A DNA stretch of 64,000 nt from JAAZKV01 sp041659525 (GTDB taxonomy: Archaea > Iainarchaeota > Iainarchaeia > Iainarchaeales > JAAZKV01): the NCBI GenBank assembly GCA_041659525.1, contig JBAZYC010000001.1:434001-498000 (forward strand), read 5' to 3'. The notes beneath the pieces are model-generated. The model saw only the letters and a program-made list of their open reading frames with translations. It searched no databases and was not told the DNA's origin. Below, piece by piece: positions 34,084 to 42,302 of the stretch. Numbering within the stretch: position 1 is the stretch's first letter; every line of letters begins with the position of its first letter. The position numbers were made by a program, and so were the translations under genes.

Positions 34084-34821
34084 ATGAAGCCAATTTTGAA
34101 ATTAAATGAGTTGCTTTCTTTTTACAAATCTCCTTCTCAAGCACCAGTTAAAGATTTCAAAAACTGGTTTCCTTTGTTTCCTTCGGAAAAATTAGCTGAA
34201 CTTTGTGGTTTTTTAATTGGTGACGGGCACATCCAACCATCTCCGCGTTGGCGAATTGATTTTACTTCTAATAATAAAGTCACATTGGGTTATGTTAATT
34301 CTTTATTTTTTGATTTGTTTGAAGTCAGTGGGAAAGTAAGAAAGTGCACCACTAACAAATACAACACTTGTAATTTAGGGGTTAATTGTAAGCCTTTAGC
34401 TAGAACTCTTTTTCTTTGTGGAGTTCCAACAGGGGCTAAAGTTAAAGAAAAGTTTTTGGTTCCTAATTGGATTTTAGAAAATAAACTTTTTTTCCGAGCG
34501 TTTGTAAGGGCTTATTTTTCTTCAGAAGCAGTTGTAGATTCTTATGGCAAAATTATGCTTGAGCAATGGAAACTTAAAGAAAATCTTTCCTCTGGGAAAA
34601 AGTTTATGTCTCAAATAATTTTTGGGTTAAAAAAACATTTTGGGGTTTATTGTGGGGGGCCTTATATTATTAAGTGGCAAAATAAAACAAAGAAAGGGCT
34701 TACTCAAGCGGTTCGAATTTGTATTAGAAGAAAAAATTCTTTAGGAAAATATGTTAGGTTGGTTGGGTTTGTTGATAAGGTAAAACAATCTAAAGCCGAA
34801 AGGCTTTTTGGCGACTATTAA
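34084..34821 (+). CDS. Stand-alone LAGLIDADG homing-endonuclease-like protein
   Basis: 245 residues with two LAGLIDADG repeats. Motif 1 is CGFLIGDGHI (residues 41-50), with the catalytic Asp. Motif 2 is FVRAYFSSEA (about 139-148), where the first Asp and the Gly are replaced but the catalytic acid (Glu) is kept. The C-terminus, YVRLVGFVDKVKQSKAERL, is the usual end of this family. It is not inside an intein or intron in this window. It is placed between the tRNA-Lys pair and tRNA-Phe (30 bp before the latter), which could mark a tRNA-directed target or an old intron site. Alternatively it is a domesticated DNA-binding protein. Confidence 0.82.
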   Translation: MKPILKLNELLSFYKSPSQAPVKDFKNWFPLFPSEKLAELCGFLIGDGHIQPSPRWRIDFTSNNKVTLGYVNSLFFDLFEVSGKVRKCTTNKYNTCNLGVNCKPLARTLFLCGVPTGAKVKEKFLVPNWILENKLFFRAFVRAYFSSEAVVDSYGKIMLEQWKLKENLSSGKKFMSQIIFGLKKHFGVYCGGPYIIKWQNKTKKGLTQAVRICIRRKNSLGKYVRLVGFVDKVKQSKAERLFGDY

Positions 34822-34851
34822 AAAGCTTTTCTAACGCATCTTTATTTGCCA

Positions 34852-34925
34852 GGAGGCATAGCTCAGCCTGGGAGAGCACAACGCTGAAGACGTTGGTGTC
34901 GCGAGTTCAAATCTCGCTGCCTCCA
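34852..34925 (+). tRNA. tRNA-Phe (GAA)
   Basis: 74 nt cloverleaf: acceptor GGAGGCA/TGCCTCC, D arm GCTC...GAGC, anticodon loop CTGAAGA inside CAACG...CGTTG, T arm GCGAG TTCAAAT CTCGC. Anticodon GAA; discriminator A. No intron, no encoded CCA. Confidence 0.97.
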
Positions 34926-34952
34926 TTTCTAATTTATCTTTTTAACACCCTG

Positions 34953-34970
34953 TTTCTAGGGCATGTTTTA
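34953..34970 (+). repeat. Dispersed GGACATATTTT motif, copy 5 (divergent)
   Basis: TTTCTAGGGCATGTTTTA: two changes from the consensus. It lies 28 bp downstream of tRNA-Phe, in the same sense. Confidence 0.4.
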
Positions 34971-35040
34971 CCCTCCTTCTTTTGCGAGAAAAGATTTATA
35001 AGCCCCCTAAGCTTACTATTAGTTGTTAGGTGTTTTTTTT

Positions 35041-35775
35041 ATGAATCGAATCAAAACAGGGATTACAGGATTTGATCAGTTAGTGGAAGGCGGTTTGCCT
35101 GAAGGAAGAAGTTTTTTAGTTTCTGGTGGTACTGGTACTGGTAAAACTATTTTTGCTACTCAATTTTTAATTAATGGGGCTAAGATGGGTGAACCCGGTG
35201 TTTATTTAACGCTTGATGAGAGACCCGAATTAATTAGAGAGGATATGTTGCGCTTTAATTGGAACTTAAGAAAATTTGAAGATGATAATTTGATTAAAGT
35301 AGTGGATGGAACCATGGCTAAACTTGGTATCCCAAGTGATGAAGAATTTTCTCTTCCAGCTACAGGATTTGATTTAGATAAGTTATTGCTTGAATTAATG
35401 AGAGCAATTAAGAAAATCAAAGCAAAGAGAGTAGTAATAGATTCAATTCCTGCGTTGGGATTGAATTTTGATAATGAGCACGAAATTAGAAAAGCTGTTT
35501 TAAAAATTGTTTACTTGCTTTCAAGAGCGGGGGTTACTACAGTTTTCACTACAGAAATTAATGAGGATTCTAAGCAGTTAGGTAAATATGGAGTAGAAGA
35601 ATTTGTGGCTGATGGAGTAATTGTTCTTCACTACATGGGTATTGGTACTCAATCTAATAGAACTCTTCACATTAGAAAGATGCGTGCAACTAAGCACAGT
35701 GAAGACTTGCATCCTCTTCAAATAACTGATAATGGGATTGTTGTTCATAAGGTTGAAGACGATTACAACTTGTAA
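35041..35775 (+). CDS. KaiC/RadA-like RecA-superfamily ATPase
   Basis: 244 residues, one KaiC-type domain: FDQLVEGGLPEGRSFLVSGGTGTGKTIFATQFL (Walker A), catalytic-type Glu pair in VYLTLDERPE, Walker B AKRVVIDSIPAL, and TEINED then VADGVIVLHY and RTLHIRKMRATKH near the end. Such single-domain archaeal KaiC proteins are linked to signal transduction or motility regulation (ArlH-like) but most are uncharacterised. The ATG at 35041 follows a TATA-like ATTTATAAG and a GGTGT; the frame opens six codons earlier with a TTG. Two hairpins lie after the stop. Confidence 0.88.
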   Translation: MNRIKTGITGFDQLVEGGLPEGRSFLVSGGTGTGKTIFATQFLINGAKMGEPGVYLTLDERPELIREDMLRFNWNLRKFEDDNLIKVVDGTMAKLGIPSDEEFSLPATGFDLDKLLLELMRAIKKIKAKRVVIDSIPALGLNFDNEHEIRKAVLKIVYLLSRAGVTTVFTTEINEDSKQLGKYGVEEFVADGVIVLHYMGIGTQSNRTLHIRKMRATKHSEDLHPLQITDNGIVVHKVEDDYNL

Positions 35776-35865
35776 TTTCTTTAAAACAAGTTTGTAAGTT
35801 TAAAGAAATTGTACTTTTTTAAAAAAAGATTAGGGTGAAAGGCAAAGAGTTTTTCTGCCTTTCAC
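35776..35865. terminator. Two 10-bp hairpins between convergent genes
   Basis: TTTCTTTAAA (35776-35785) pairs with TTTAAAGAAA (35799-35808), followed by CTTTTTTAAAA. GTGAAAGGCA (35835-35844) pairs with TGCCTTTCAC (35856-35865). The first follows the KaiC-like gene stop; the second faces the stop of the minus-strand surface protein. A bidirectional terminator. Confidence 0.6.
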
Positions 35866-35880
35866 GCTCTTAAATTTTAT

Positions 35881-37074
35881 TTACTTCTTTCCTTTTCCTT
35901 TCAAAAAGAAGTTCCATACAACGAGTCCAACTACTGCTATTACAACTAATATTAGTAGCATGTTTGGTCCTTCAGCAGTAGCCTCTGTTGCTTTAATTGG
36001 GATTGAAATTGTTTTTGTTTTCATTATTGAATCCGAATCTTGGTAACTGATTGTTACTTCTACTACTTGGTCTCCGGAAGTGTTGAACACAATTGGTGTT
36101 TTTACGGTATCAACATCATTTGGGCCAAGCGCTCCGATGAATTGCTTTGGTTTTTGAATTGTCCCTTCAGTTTTTAATTCAACTACAGTGAACTCAGCTT
36201 TTCCAAGTCCTTTGTTGAATATTTCGATTGTAATTTCTGGTTTTTGCCCTGCTGCAACTATCCCTGTTACTTCTTTTAGAGTTGCATCAAGTTCTGCTGT
36301 TCCAAATACTTTTAGTCCTACATAAGAAATATCAGTGGTTCTAGTTCCTGAAGCATTTCTATAAGAAACTTGTATTGGCAGAGTATAATTTTTTATTGTT
36401 GCAGTATTTGTTACACTTACTTTTAGTGTAGCTATTTTTTGTTCCATTGGATTAATTGTTGCAACGTATGCAGTAGCAGCTCCAAGTGGGGTAATATCTC
36501 TTTCAACAACCGCCCCTGTTGCTGTAACAGTTCTATCTTCTTTCATTTCAAGTATTACATCATAAGCAGGGCTTGTTCCAACATTTTGTATAGTATATTC
36601 AATTTCTTTTTCCTGTCCTGGAAGTAATTTATCGCTTGAAGTCATTACTACTTTTAGGATTGGTTCTTTTCCATTAACAACTATTGCGAAGTTTGTTTTC
36701 TTTCCAGTTAAGTTATCTGAAGTTGAACTAGTTATTGGCAAATAATAAGTTTTGTTTTCTGCAGTTGGATCTACATAAACATTGAATTGAGTTAATGCTT
36801 TTCCATAAGCTCCAATATTTCCAATTGTTACTGGATTAGGCATTGCATCATCAGTTTTTACAGTAAATGGATATTGGTTTTCTATTTGTAGAGTTACTCC
36901 TTTTTGTGCAGTTGAATCCAAGTTTTCTACTTGAACAAGTACAGTTATTATTGATCCTGGTAATGCAGGATTTGGAGTATAAGTTACTTGAGTTATTTCT
37001 GGTGTTGCTGCAAGTACAGTCATCGTAAACATTAGTATTGCTAATAATATAATTCCTTTTAGAGTTAATTTCAT
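35881..37074 (-). CDS. Secreted/surface protein with repeated CARDB-like domains
   Basis: 397 residues starting at the ATG at 37074 (upstream frame is non-coding leader). Signal peptide LKGIILLAILMFTMTVLA. Three tandem Ig-like domains of the COG1361/CARDB kind follow, each opening like PEITQVTYTPNPALPGSIIT, EPILKVVMTSSDKLLPGQEK and AELDATLKEVTGIVAAGQKP. A C-terminal helix and Lys tail (MLLILVVIAVVGLVVWNFFLKGKGKK) anchor it. TATA-like CTATTTAAAT upstream. Probably an envelope protein exposed outside the cell; related in design to the gene at 20879. Confidence 0.87.
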   Translation of the reverse strand: MKLTLKGIILLAILMFTMTVLAATPEITQVTYTPNPALPGSIITVLVQVENLDSTAQKGVTLQIENQYPFTVKTDDAMPNPVTIGNIGAYGKALTQFNVYVDPTAENKTYYLPITSSTSDNLTGKKTNFAIVVNGKEPILKVVMTSSDKLLPGQEKEIEYTIQNVGTSPAYDVILEMKEDRTVTATGAVVERDITPLGAATAYVATINPMEQKIATLKVSVTNTATIKNYTLPIQVSYRNASGTRTTDISYVGLKVFGTAELDATLKEVTGIVAAGQKPEITIEIFNKGLGKAEFTVVELKTEGTIQKPKQFIGALGPNDVDTVKTPIVFNTSGDQVVEVTISYQDSDSIMKTKTISIPIKATEATAEGPNMLLILVVIAVVGLVVWNFFLKGKGKK

Positions 37075-37144
37075 TCGAACCACGTCCTGTACATTTTTCT
37101 CTAAGAAGCATTTAAATAGGTTTTTTTGGGGGCTTTTGGTTTGA

Positions 37145-38917
37145 CTAAATTCGCTCAACGCCTTGAACAGAAGGGATATTTTCAATTTTTTCCATTAATT
37201 TTTCTAATTTTGCAACACTACTTATTTCAAATTCAAATATTGCTTCAGCATAACCATTTTTTTTGATTTTAAAATTTGTATTAGTTAGGGTTACATTTGA
37301 TTGTTTTATTTCAGAAAGTATTTCAGTAATAAGCCCAGGCCTATCAATTGCTTTTACTCTTATTTGGGTCTTTCCTCTCTCTCTTTCAAAATCAATATGA
37401 ATTAATCTGTCCTTTGTAATTTTTTTAATATTTACACAATCTTTTTTGTGGACAATAATTTTTCGTTTGGTAGTTTTTACTCCAATTACGTCCTCTCCTG
37501 GTAGGGGGTGGCAGCACTCAGCCATTTTTATTTTTTTAAGATCAGTGAGTTGCAATTGAGGGACCTTTTTCTTAATCATCTGGGTTAATCCAAAGAAGTG
37601 TCTGATTTTTTGTTTAGCTTTATCAGTAACAACAGAAATTAACCAAGTTTTTTTTAGTTGAGGTTTTTCAGTAATAAATATTTCTACTGAATCTAAATTG
37701 TTTAGTTTTGTTTCAAGTGGAACAAAATTTCCATTTACTTTTGCTTTCTCCATTCTTTTCCCAATATCTGTATGTACTGCGTAAGCAAAATCAATAACGC
37801 TCGCCCCCATAGGGAGAGAGATTGCATCATTTTTTGGAGTAAAAACAAATAGTCTTTTTCCTGTGGTTTTTTTATTAAGCCCATCCTTTCCAAGGCTTTT
37901 TTGCCACTCGAGTAATTGTCTTTCCCAAGCAAGTTCTTTTTCAAACTCTTTATCTTTTCTTATTTTTTTATACTCCCAATAACTTTCCCCCTCAATTCTT
38001 AAGTGCTGTTCCCAAGTTCTTATTTGCACTTCAATTACATCATTTTTTCTTTTTACTGCAGTATGTATGCTTTTGTATCCACTTGATTTTGGTTTTGAAA
38101 TATAATCATCAAATGCTTCTGGGATAATTTCGTATTTTGAGTGAATATATCCTAATGCCTCGTAACAATCTTTTTCTTTTTGGCAAACTATTCTAATTCC
38201 ATAAATATCATGCATTTTTTGGAAAGTTACTTTTTTTAGTTTTTCAAATATTGCTTTGAAGTTTTTTGGTCTTCCACTAACTTGTACATTTATTTTTCCT
38301 TGCAAGAGTTGTTCTATTTCTTTTCTTACCTCTTCCACAAAAGCTTCTCTTTGTTCTCTTTCTTTGTTAACAAGTTTTTTTATTTTCTCAAAGCCTTGTG
38401 GATTAATTACTCTAAAACTAAAATCTTGTATTTTCCAAGCAGAATCACTCAAACCCAATTTTGTTGCAAGAGGGTAGTAAATATCTTCTGCTTTTTTTGC
38501 ATAATTGTTTTCAAAAATGAATTTTTCTTTTTTGTATAAAGCATCCGCAATTTCAGCAATTTTTGCAATTATTGGCTGGAAAGTTGTGGAAAGCGAAAGA
38601 ATTATTGAGCTAAGTGTTTCAGTAGGAATTTTTCCATAATTTCTTTCAACAATATCTTCAATTTGTTTTATTGTTTTTGTATTCAATAAAACTTCTTCTC
38701 CAAAATTTTCTTTTATTTCTTTTTCATCAATTAAATTTAATGAAATCTCTTTTAATATTATTGGCAAAATTGTAGAAAGCGGAAGATCTTTTTCAAGTAA
38801 TCCATAAGCCACTCTTTTGTTTCTTTCAAAATTGTTTTTATTAGTTTTTTTAATAGTGTAATTTAAAGCAATTAGTATTTCTTTGCTTTTTTCTTTACTA
38901 GTTGGTTCATTTACCAT
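37145..38917 (-). CDS. Long RelA/SpoT homologue, (p)ppGpp synthetase with inactive hydrolase domain
   Basis: 590 residues with the full long-RSH domain order: pseudo-HD hydrolase (~1-160), synthetase (~200-320), TGS (~355-415), zinc-finger/helical region (~465-505) and ACT (~515-590). The HD domain keeps its fold (IKENFGEEVLL, DIYYPLATKLGLS, FRVINPQGF) but has lost the H...HD...D metal ligands (ILKEIS for LLHDVVED). The synthetase keeps its key residues: SGRPKNFKAIF, DIYGIRIV, KPKSSGYKSIHTAV and IEVQIRTWEQH. Its cofactor loop reads AFDDYI, the acidic form of synthetase-only RelA. MAECCHPLPGEDVIG and VHKKDCVNI form the Cys/His region. Bacterial stringent-response enzymes are rare in archaea. 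Divergent from the gene at 39089. Confidence 0.93.
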   Translation of the reverse strand: MVNEPTSKEKSKEILIALNYTIKKTNKNNFERNKRVAYGLLEKDLPLSTILPIILKEISLNLIDEKEIKENFGEEVLLNTKTIKQIEDIVERNYGKIPTETLSSIILSLSTTFQPIIAKIAEIADALYKKEKFIFENNYAKKAEDIYYPLATKLGLSDSAWKIQDFSFRVINPQGFEKIKKLVNKEREQREAFVEEVRKEIEQLLQGKINVQVSGRPKNFKAIFEKLKKVTFQKMHDIYGIRIVCQKEKDCYEALGYIHSKYEIIPEAFDDYISKPKSSGYKSIHTAVKRKNDVIEVQIRTWEQHLRIEGESYWEYKKIRKDKEFEKELAWERQLLEWQKSLGKDGLNKKTTGKRLFVFTPKNDAISLPMGASVIDFAYAVHTDIGKRMEKAKVNGNFVPLETKLNNLDSVEIFITEKPQLKKTWLISVVTDKAKQKIRHFFGLTQMIKKKVPQLQLTDLKKIKMAECCHPLPGEDVIGVKTTKRKIIVHKKDCVNIKKITKDRLIHIDFERERGKTQIRVKAIDRPGLITEILSEIKQSNVTLTNTNFKIKKNGYAEAIFEFEISSVAKLEKLMEKIENIPSVQGVERI

Positions 38918-39088
38918 AATTAACTACTCCTTGAACATTTTTTAAATCAGTTGACTTTGAAAGTATTATTTTATTTAGTTTGATTTTTTCAATTATTTCG
39001 TTTTTTGACGGACTTATGTTTGTCCCACTCCTTTTTTTAAACTAGTTGGGGGTATATTGTGTATCAAACATTTTTTGGTGGTGGTTTT

Positions 39089-39388
39089 ATGGAGTATCCT
39101 AATGTAAGTTTTGTTAAATTCCCTGTTCTTGATGAAGTTGATGAGGGCCACATAGCTAAAGCACTTGAACATTTTTTTAGAAAAGTTGGGGGAGATGCTA
39201 AGCTTCAACTTTCAATTAAAGAATATAAAAAAGGCGGGTTAAGGGCTCAGCATGAGATTAAAGCAAAAGTTAGTGTATTAGGAAAAAGTTTTTTTGCAGA
39301 TCACACTGATTGGCAGTTGCTTGAAACTATTCAGCATACTTTAAAGAAGCTTGAAAAGGAAGTTTTAAAGGAAACTGGTAAAAAGTAA
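39089..39388 (+). CDS. HPF/RaiA-like (S30AE) ribosome-hibernation protein
   Basis: 99 residues. The beta-alpha-beta-beta-beta-alpha pattern matches the S30AE ribosome-binding domain: VDEGHIAKALEHFFRKVGG, KLQLSIKEYKKGGLRAQHEIKAKVSVLGKSFFADHTDWQLLETIQHTLKKLEKEVLK, the last part resembling the D-x-Y-x-A-I-D-x-x-x-x-x-L-E helix of HPF. Such proteins bind the decoding centre and silence ribosomes under stress. The ATG at 39089 follows GGTGG. It is the divergent neighbour of the alarmone synthetase, 171 bp away. Family match is by pattern only. Confidence 0.65.
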   Translation: MEYPNVSFVKFPVLDEVDEGHIAKALEHFFRKVGGDAKLQLSIKEYKKGGLRAQHEIKAKVSVLGKSFFADHTDWQLLETIQHTLKKLEKEVLKETGKK

Positions 39389-39580
39389 TTACTTTTTCTT
39401 TTTTCCTTTTTTTGCTTGTTTTGGCTTTGTTTTTGGTTTTGCCTTTTTTACTGCCTTTTTTAGGGCTGTTTTCTTCTTTGTTGGCTTAGTCATTACGCCA
39501 TCTTCTTCTTGTTCTTTTCTTAGCTCGTCTCGCATTTGCTCGATTAGATCTTTTACTGACATTTTTTTTTCAAAAACCAT
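39389..39580 (-). CDS. Small Lys-rich protein, unknown
   Basis: 63 residues: a helical, charged N-terminus (FEKKMSVKDLIEQMRDELRKEQEEDG) and a Lys/Ala/Pro tail that resembles histone H1 or ribosomal-protein tails. The ATG at 39580 follows GGTGG by six bases. Its stop abuts the stop of the convergent gene (39388/39389). Nucleic-acid binding by the tail is likely; the function is unknown. Confidence 0.7.
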   Translation of the reverse strand: MVFEKKMSVKDLIEQMRDELRKEQEEDGVMTKPTKKKTALKKAVKKAKPKTKPKQAKKGKKKK

Positions 39581-39770
39581 TTTGGCCACCAATTTATGCT
39601 AGAACTATGCTTTTTTCCTATATAAGCATTTCCCCTAAAGGAAAATTTAGCTACTTAACTTATTAAACTCCTTCAAATTGCCGTTTGGCCAGATTCTAAT
39701 TAGGTTTTATGTAGAATAAAGACGAGTAAAAAAGAGCTTTTTTTGAATTTTTTTATGGTTTTTTGTTCAT

Positions 39771-40036
39771 GGACGCGCCAGATAATGGATTCCTATCTTG
39801 TGCAAGCATTTCACTTTAATGACTCCACTCCGTTTCCCTTCAGCGTACCCAAGAAAAATTACCGTTGCTGCATTCCTGCCCTGGCGGGGTTCGTTTTTGA
39901 AAGATACCTGTAAGGACAGAGCTTCGACGCCACCAAAATGGTGCTTACATAAGCATCAAAACCTCTTATCCGGCTTCGGCTCCAACGTAAAGCGGATTTT
40001 TGGTTACAAGCCACCGCTAGCGGCCCAGCCTAGTCC
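39771..40036 (-). ncRNA. Signal recognition particle RNA (7S RNA)
   Basis: 266 nt on the minus strand. Begins GGACTAGGCTGGGCCG, then GGTGGCTTGTAACC as in archaeal helices 3-4. Helix 8 carries CGAACCCCGCCAGGGCAGGA and ATGCAGCAACGGTA, the conserved SRP54-binding tetraloop region. The 3' end (GCGCGTCC) closes with the 5' GGAC in helix 1. A TATA-like CATTTAAGCA lies about 22-30 bp upstream (40057-40066). SRP54, its protein partner, is at 60946. The open frame over it is not a gene. Confidence 0.95.
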
Positions 40037-40056
40037 AAAGTAATTCTATTACAAAA

Positions 40057-40066
40057 TGCTTAAATG
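40057..40066 (-). promoter_or_regulatory. TATA-like box of the SRP RNA
   Basis: CATTTAAGCA on the minus strand, 21-30 bp upstream of the predicted RNA 5' end at 40036. Confidence 0.5.
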
Positions 40067-40158
40067 TTTGTGTTTAGCCTTTTTCTTCTTTGTTTTTTAT
40101 TTTTTTGAGTTTAGTTGTTTTAACAAGAATTAAATAACCTTTCAAGTAGAGCTTTTGT

Positions 40159-41292
40159 ATGTCTTGTTTTGAAATTGAAGTGGAATCAAAATCTTCTCTT
40201 GCGCGCACAGGTTTTTTACAAACTTCGCACGGAAAAATTAGTACTCCTTTTTTTATGCCTGTTGCAACTAAGGGTGCAGTAAAACTTGTTTCTCACGAAC
40301 AACTAGAAGAAATGAAAGTTGAGTGTTTAATTTCTAATGCTTTTATTAATTATTTAAAACCAGGTCTTCCTTTGATTGAGCAAGCGGGAGGTTTGCATAA
40401 ATTTATGTCCTGGGATAAAGGGTTGTTCACAGATTCAGGCGGCTTTCAATTGATTTTGGATCACTTTGTCCACAAAATTTCAAATAAAGGAGTTACTTTT
40501 AGAAATCCTTTTGATAAAAGTTTAGAACTTGTTACTCCCACTAAAGCAATTCATATTCAAAACACTTTAGGTAGTGATGTTGCAATGTGTCTTGATCATC
40601 AACCAATTTTTGGAAAATTGCGAGCAAATTATATTGATTCATTAATTAGAACAATAGAATGGGCAGAGGAATGTAAGAGGGCCCATGATTCTAATGAAAA
40701 TAAAATAAACAAGCATCAATTAATTTTTGGAATTACTCAAGGGGGAACTCATGTTGACTTGAGAGTGAAAGGAGCTTATGCAATGAACGAAATTGGTTTT
40801 GATGGTATTGCGCTTGGTGGGTTTGGTATTGGAGAAGCGCAAGTGGATATGTACAAAATTATTTCTGCTTCAAAAAAAGTTATTCCAAAAACTAAACCAG
40901 TTTATGTAATGGGGATTGGTTCTCCGCTTGAATTATTAAACGCAGTTTCTAATGGAGCCGATATGTTTGATTCAGCTTATCCAACAAGAATGGCTCGTCA
41001 TGGAAAAATATTTACTCATAAGGGTTCAATAGAAATTGATCAAGTAAGAAACAAAACAGATTTTTCTCCAATAGATAAAGAATGTAATTGTATGGTTTGT
41101 AAAAAATATTCTCGTGCATATTTGCATCATTTGTTTAAAACTCACGAACAAAATGGATTAATGCTCCTAAGTTATCATAATACTTTTTTTATAATTGAAT
41201 TAATGAAAAATATTCGCACTTCTATTAACGAAGGACGATTTGAAAAGTTCAGAGATGAGTTTGAGTTGAATTATAAAAAGAAAAGTGAGTGA
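40159..41292 (+). CDS. tgt: tRNA-guanine transglycosylase, bacterial/eukaryotic (queuine-type) form
   Basis: 377 residues. Exchanges guanine in tRNA for a 7-deazaguanine base. Motifs: LFTDSGGFQLI (catalytic Asp), GGTHVDLR, GFDGIALGGFGIGE, VYVMGIGSPLELL and the nucleophile loop DMFDSAYPTRMARHG, then the zinc site CNCMVCKKYSRAYLHHLF ... LLSYHN. These, and the bacterial length, match the queuosine-type enzymes. Archaeal archaeosine TGTs are longer, read differently around the nucleophile and carry extra C-terminal and PUA domains, all absent here. It might be a queuosine-type enzyme gained by transfer, or the catalytic half of a divided archaeal one. TATA-like TTAAATAAC precedes it. Confidence 0.93.
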   Translation: MSCFEIEVESKSSLARTGFLQTSHGKISTPFFMPVATKGAVKLVSHEQLEEMKVECLISNAFINYLKPGLPLIEQAGGLHKFMSWDKGLFTDSGGFQLILDHFVHKISNKGVTFRNPFDKSLELVTPTKAIHIQNTLGSDVAMCLDHQPIFGKLRANYIDSLIRTIEWAEECKRAHDSNENKINKHQLIFGITQGGTHVDLRVKGAYAMNEIGFDGIALGGFGIGEAQVDMYKIISASKKVIPKTKPVYVMGIGSPLELLNAVSNGADMFDSAYPTRMARHGKIFTHKGSIEIDQVRNKTDFSPIDKECNCMVCKKYSRAYLHHLFKTHEQNGLMLLSYHNTFFIIELMKNIRTSINEGRFEKFRDEFELNYKKKSE

Positions 41293-41308
41293 AATTTCTT
41301 TCACTCAC
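41285..41308 (+). terminator. 10-bp hairpin over the tgt stop codon
   Basis: GTGAGTGAAA (41285-41294) pairs with TTTCACTCAC (41299-41308) around TTTC. The TGA stop is inside the 5' arm. A T-rich stretch follows (TTTTATTTTTAATTATTTTTTT). Confidence 0.6.
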
Positions 41309-41348
41309 AAAATCAGTTTTATTTTTAATTATTTTTTTGATTCAGATT

Positions 41349-42302
41349 TTATTCGTCTAAATCTTCTATTCCATTTTCTGTGATTCTGTAAATTGCTTCT
41401 CCGTCAGGTAATGATGGTGAATCAACTAATTTTGCCACTCTCTTATCTTCTTTACTTTTTCGCAAGTATAGTCTTGTTTTGCTTGCGTGTCCTACAACAT
41501 TTCCTCCAATTGGTTCTGTTGGGTCTCCAAATAATATATCCGGTCTTGACATTACTTGGTTTGTTACAAGTACCGCAACATTACTCATTTCAGCTAGTTT
41601 TTGTAGGGTTCTCATGTGTTTGTTTAATTTTTGTTGTCTTTCTGCTAGTGTTCCTCTTCCAACAAATTCTGATCGAAATTGTGCAGTTAGTGAATCTATT
41701 ATTACTAGTTTAATATTTTTTTCTTCCACCATTTCGGCTGCCTTATCAGCGAGTATCATTTGGTGTTCTGCATTGTATGCCCTTGCAACATAAATATTTT
41801 TTAGTGCTGAGTCAACATCAAGTCCAAATTTTTTAGCAACTTGTATTACTCTTTCCGGTCTAAAAGAATTTTCAGAATCAATATACAAGCAAGCTCCTTC
41901 TAGTCCTCCTTGTTCTTTTGGTAGTTGTACGGTTACTGCTGTTTGGAAGCACCATTGGGATTTTCCGCTCGCCATTTTTCCGTATACTTCTGTAATGGAT
42001 TGGGTTTCTATTCCTCCTCCAATTAAATTATCAAGTTCTTTTGATCCAGTAGTTAGTCTTCCTACTAGTTTTCTTTTTTCAGCGAGTATATCCGCTGATT
42101 CAAAGCCCATATCTAGTGAGTCTCTTGCTGCTTTGATTGCTTTTTCTGCAGTTCCTTCTCCAAGCCCCGCAATTTCTTTTAGTTCTATTGCGCTTGATAC
42201 TGCTATTTGTTCTAGTGTTTTATATCCTGCTTCATTTAATTTTTTTGCAGCGCCCTCTCCAACTCCTGGAAGGTCCTCTATTTTCTCGTATTTTTTAGCC
42301 AT
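41349..42302 (-). CDS. radA: DNA repair and recombination protein RadA
   Basis: 317 residues, archaeal Rad51/RecA recombinase. N-terminal helix-hairpin-helix domain (EDLPGVGEGAAKKLNEAGYKTLEQI ... IAGLGEGTAEKAI), polymerisation linker with FESADI, then the core ATPase with Walker A EVYGKMASGKSQ, AEHQMILADKAAEMV, Walker B VKLVIIDSLTAQFR, L1/L2 near RQQKLNKHMRTLQKLAEMSNVAVLVTNQV. The P-loop reads G-K-M-A-S-G-K-S, slightly unlike the usual GEFGSGKT. C-terminal RIYLRKSKEDKRVAKLVDSPSLPDGEA. A typical length; upstream has no TATA that I can place with confidence. Confidence 0.95.
   Translation of the reverse strand: MAKKYEKIEDLPGVGEGAAKKLNEAGYKTLEQIAVSSAIELKEIAGLGEGTAEKAIKAARDSLDMGFESADILAEKRKLVGRLTTGSKELDNLIGGGIETQSITEVYGKMASGKSQWCFQTAVTVQLPKEQGGLEGACLYIDSENSFRPERVIQVAKKFGLDVDSALKNIYVARAYNAEHQMILADKAAEMVEEKNIKLVIIDSLTAQFRSEFVGRGTLAERQQKLNKHMRTLQKLAEMSNVAVLVTNQVMSRPDILFGDPTEPIGGNVVGHASKTRLYLRKSKEDKRVAKLVDSPSLPDGEAIYRITENGIEDLDE

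Noticed and set aside
39798..40043. 81-codon open frame over the SRP RNA
   Set aside because: It lies antisense to a highly structured RNA gene with all conserved SRP elements and has no promoter or ribosome-binding site.
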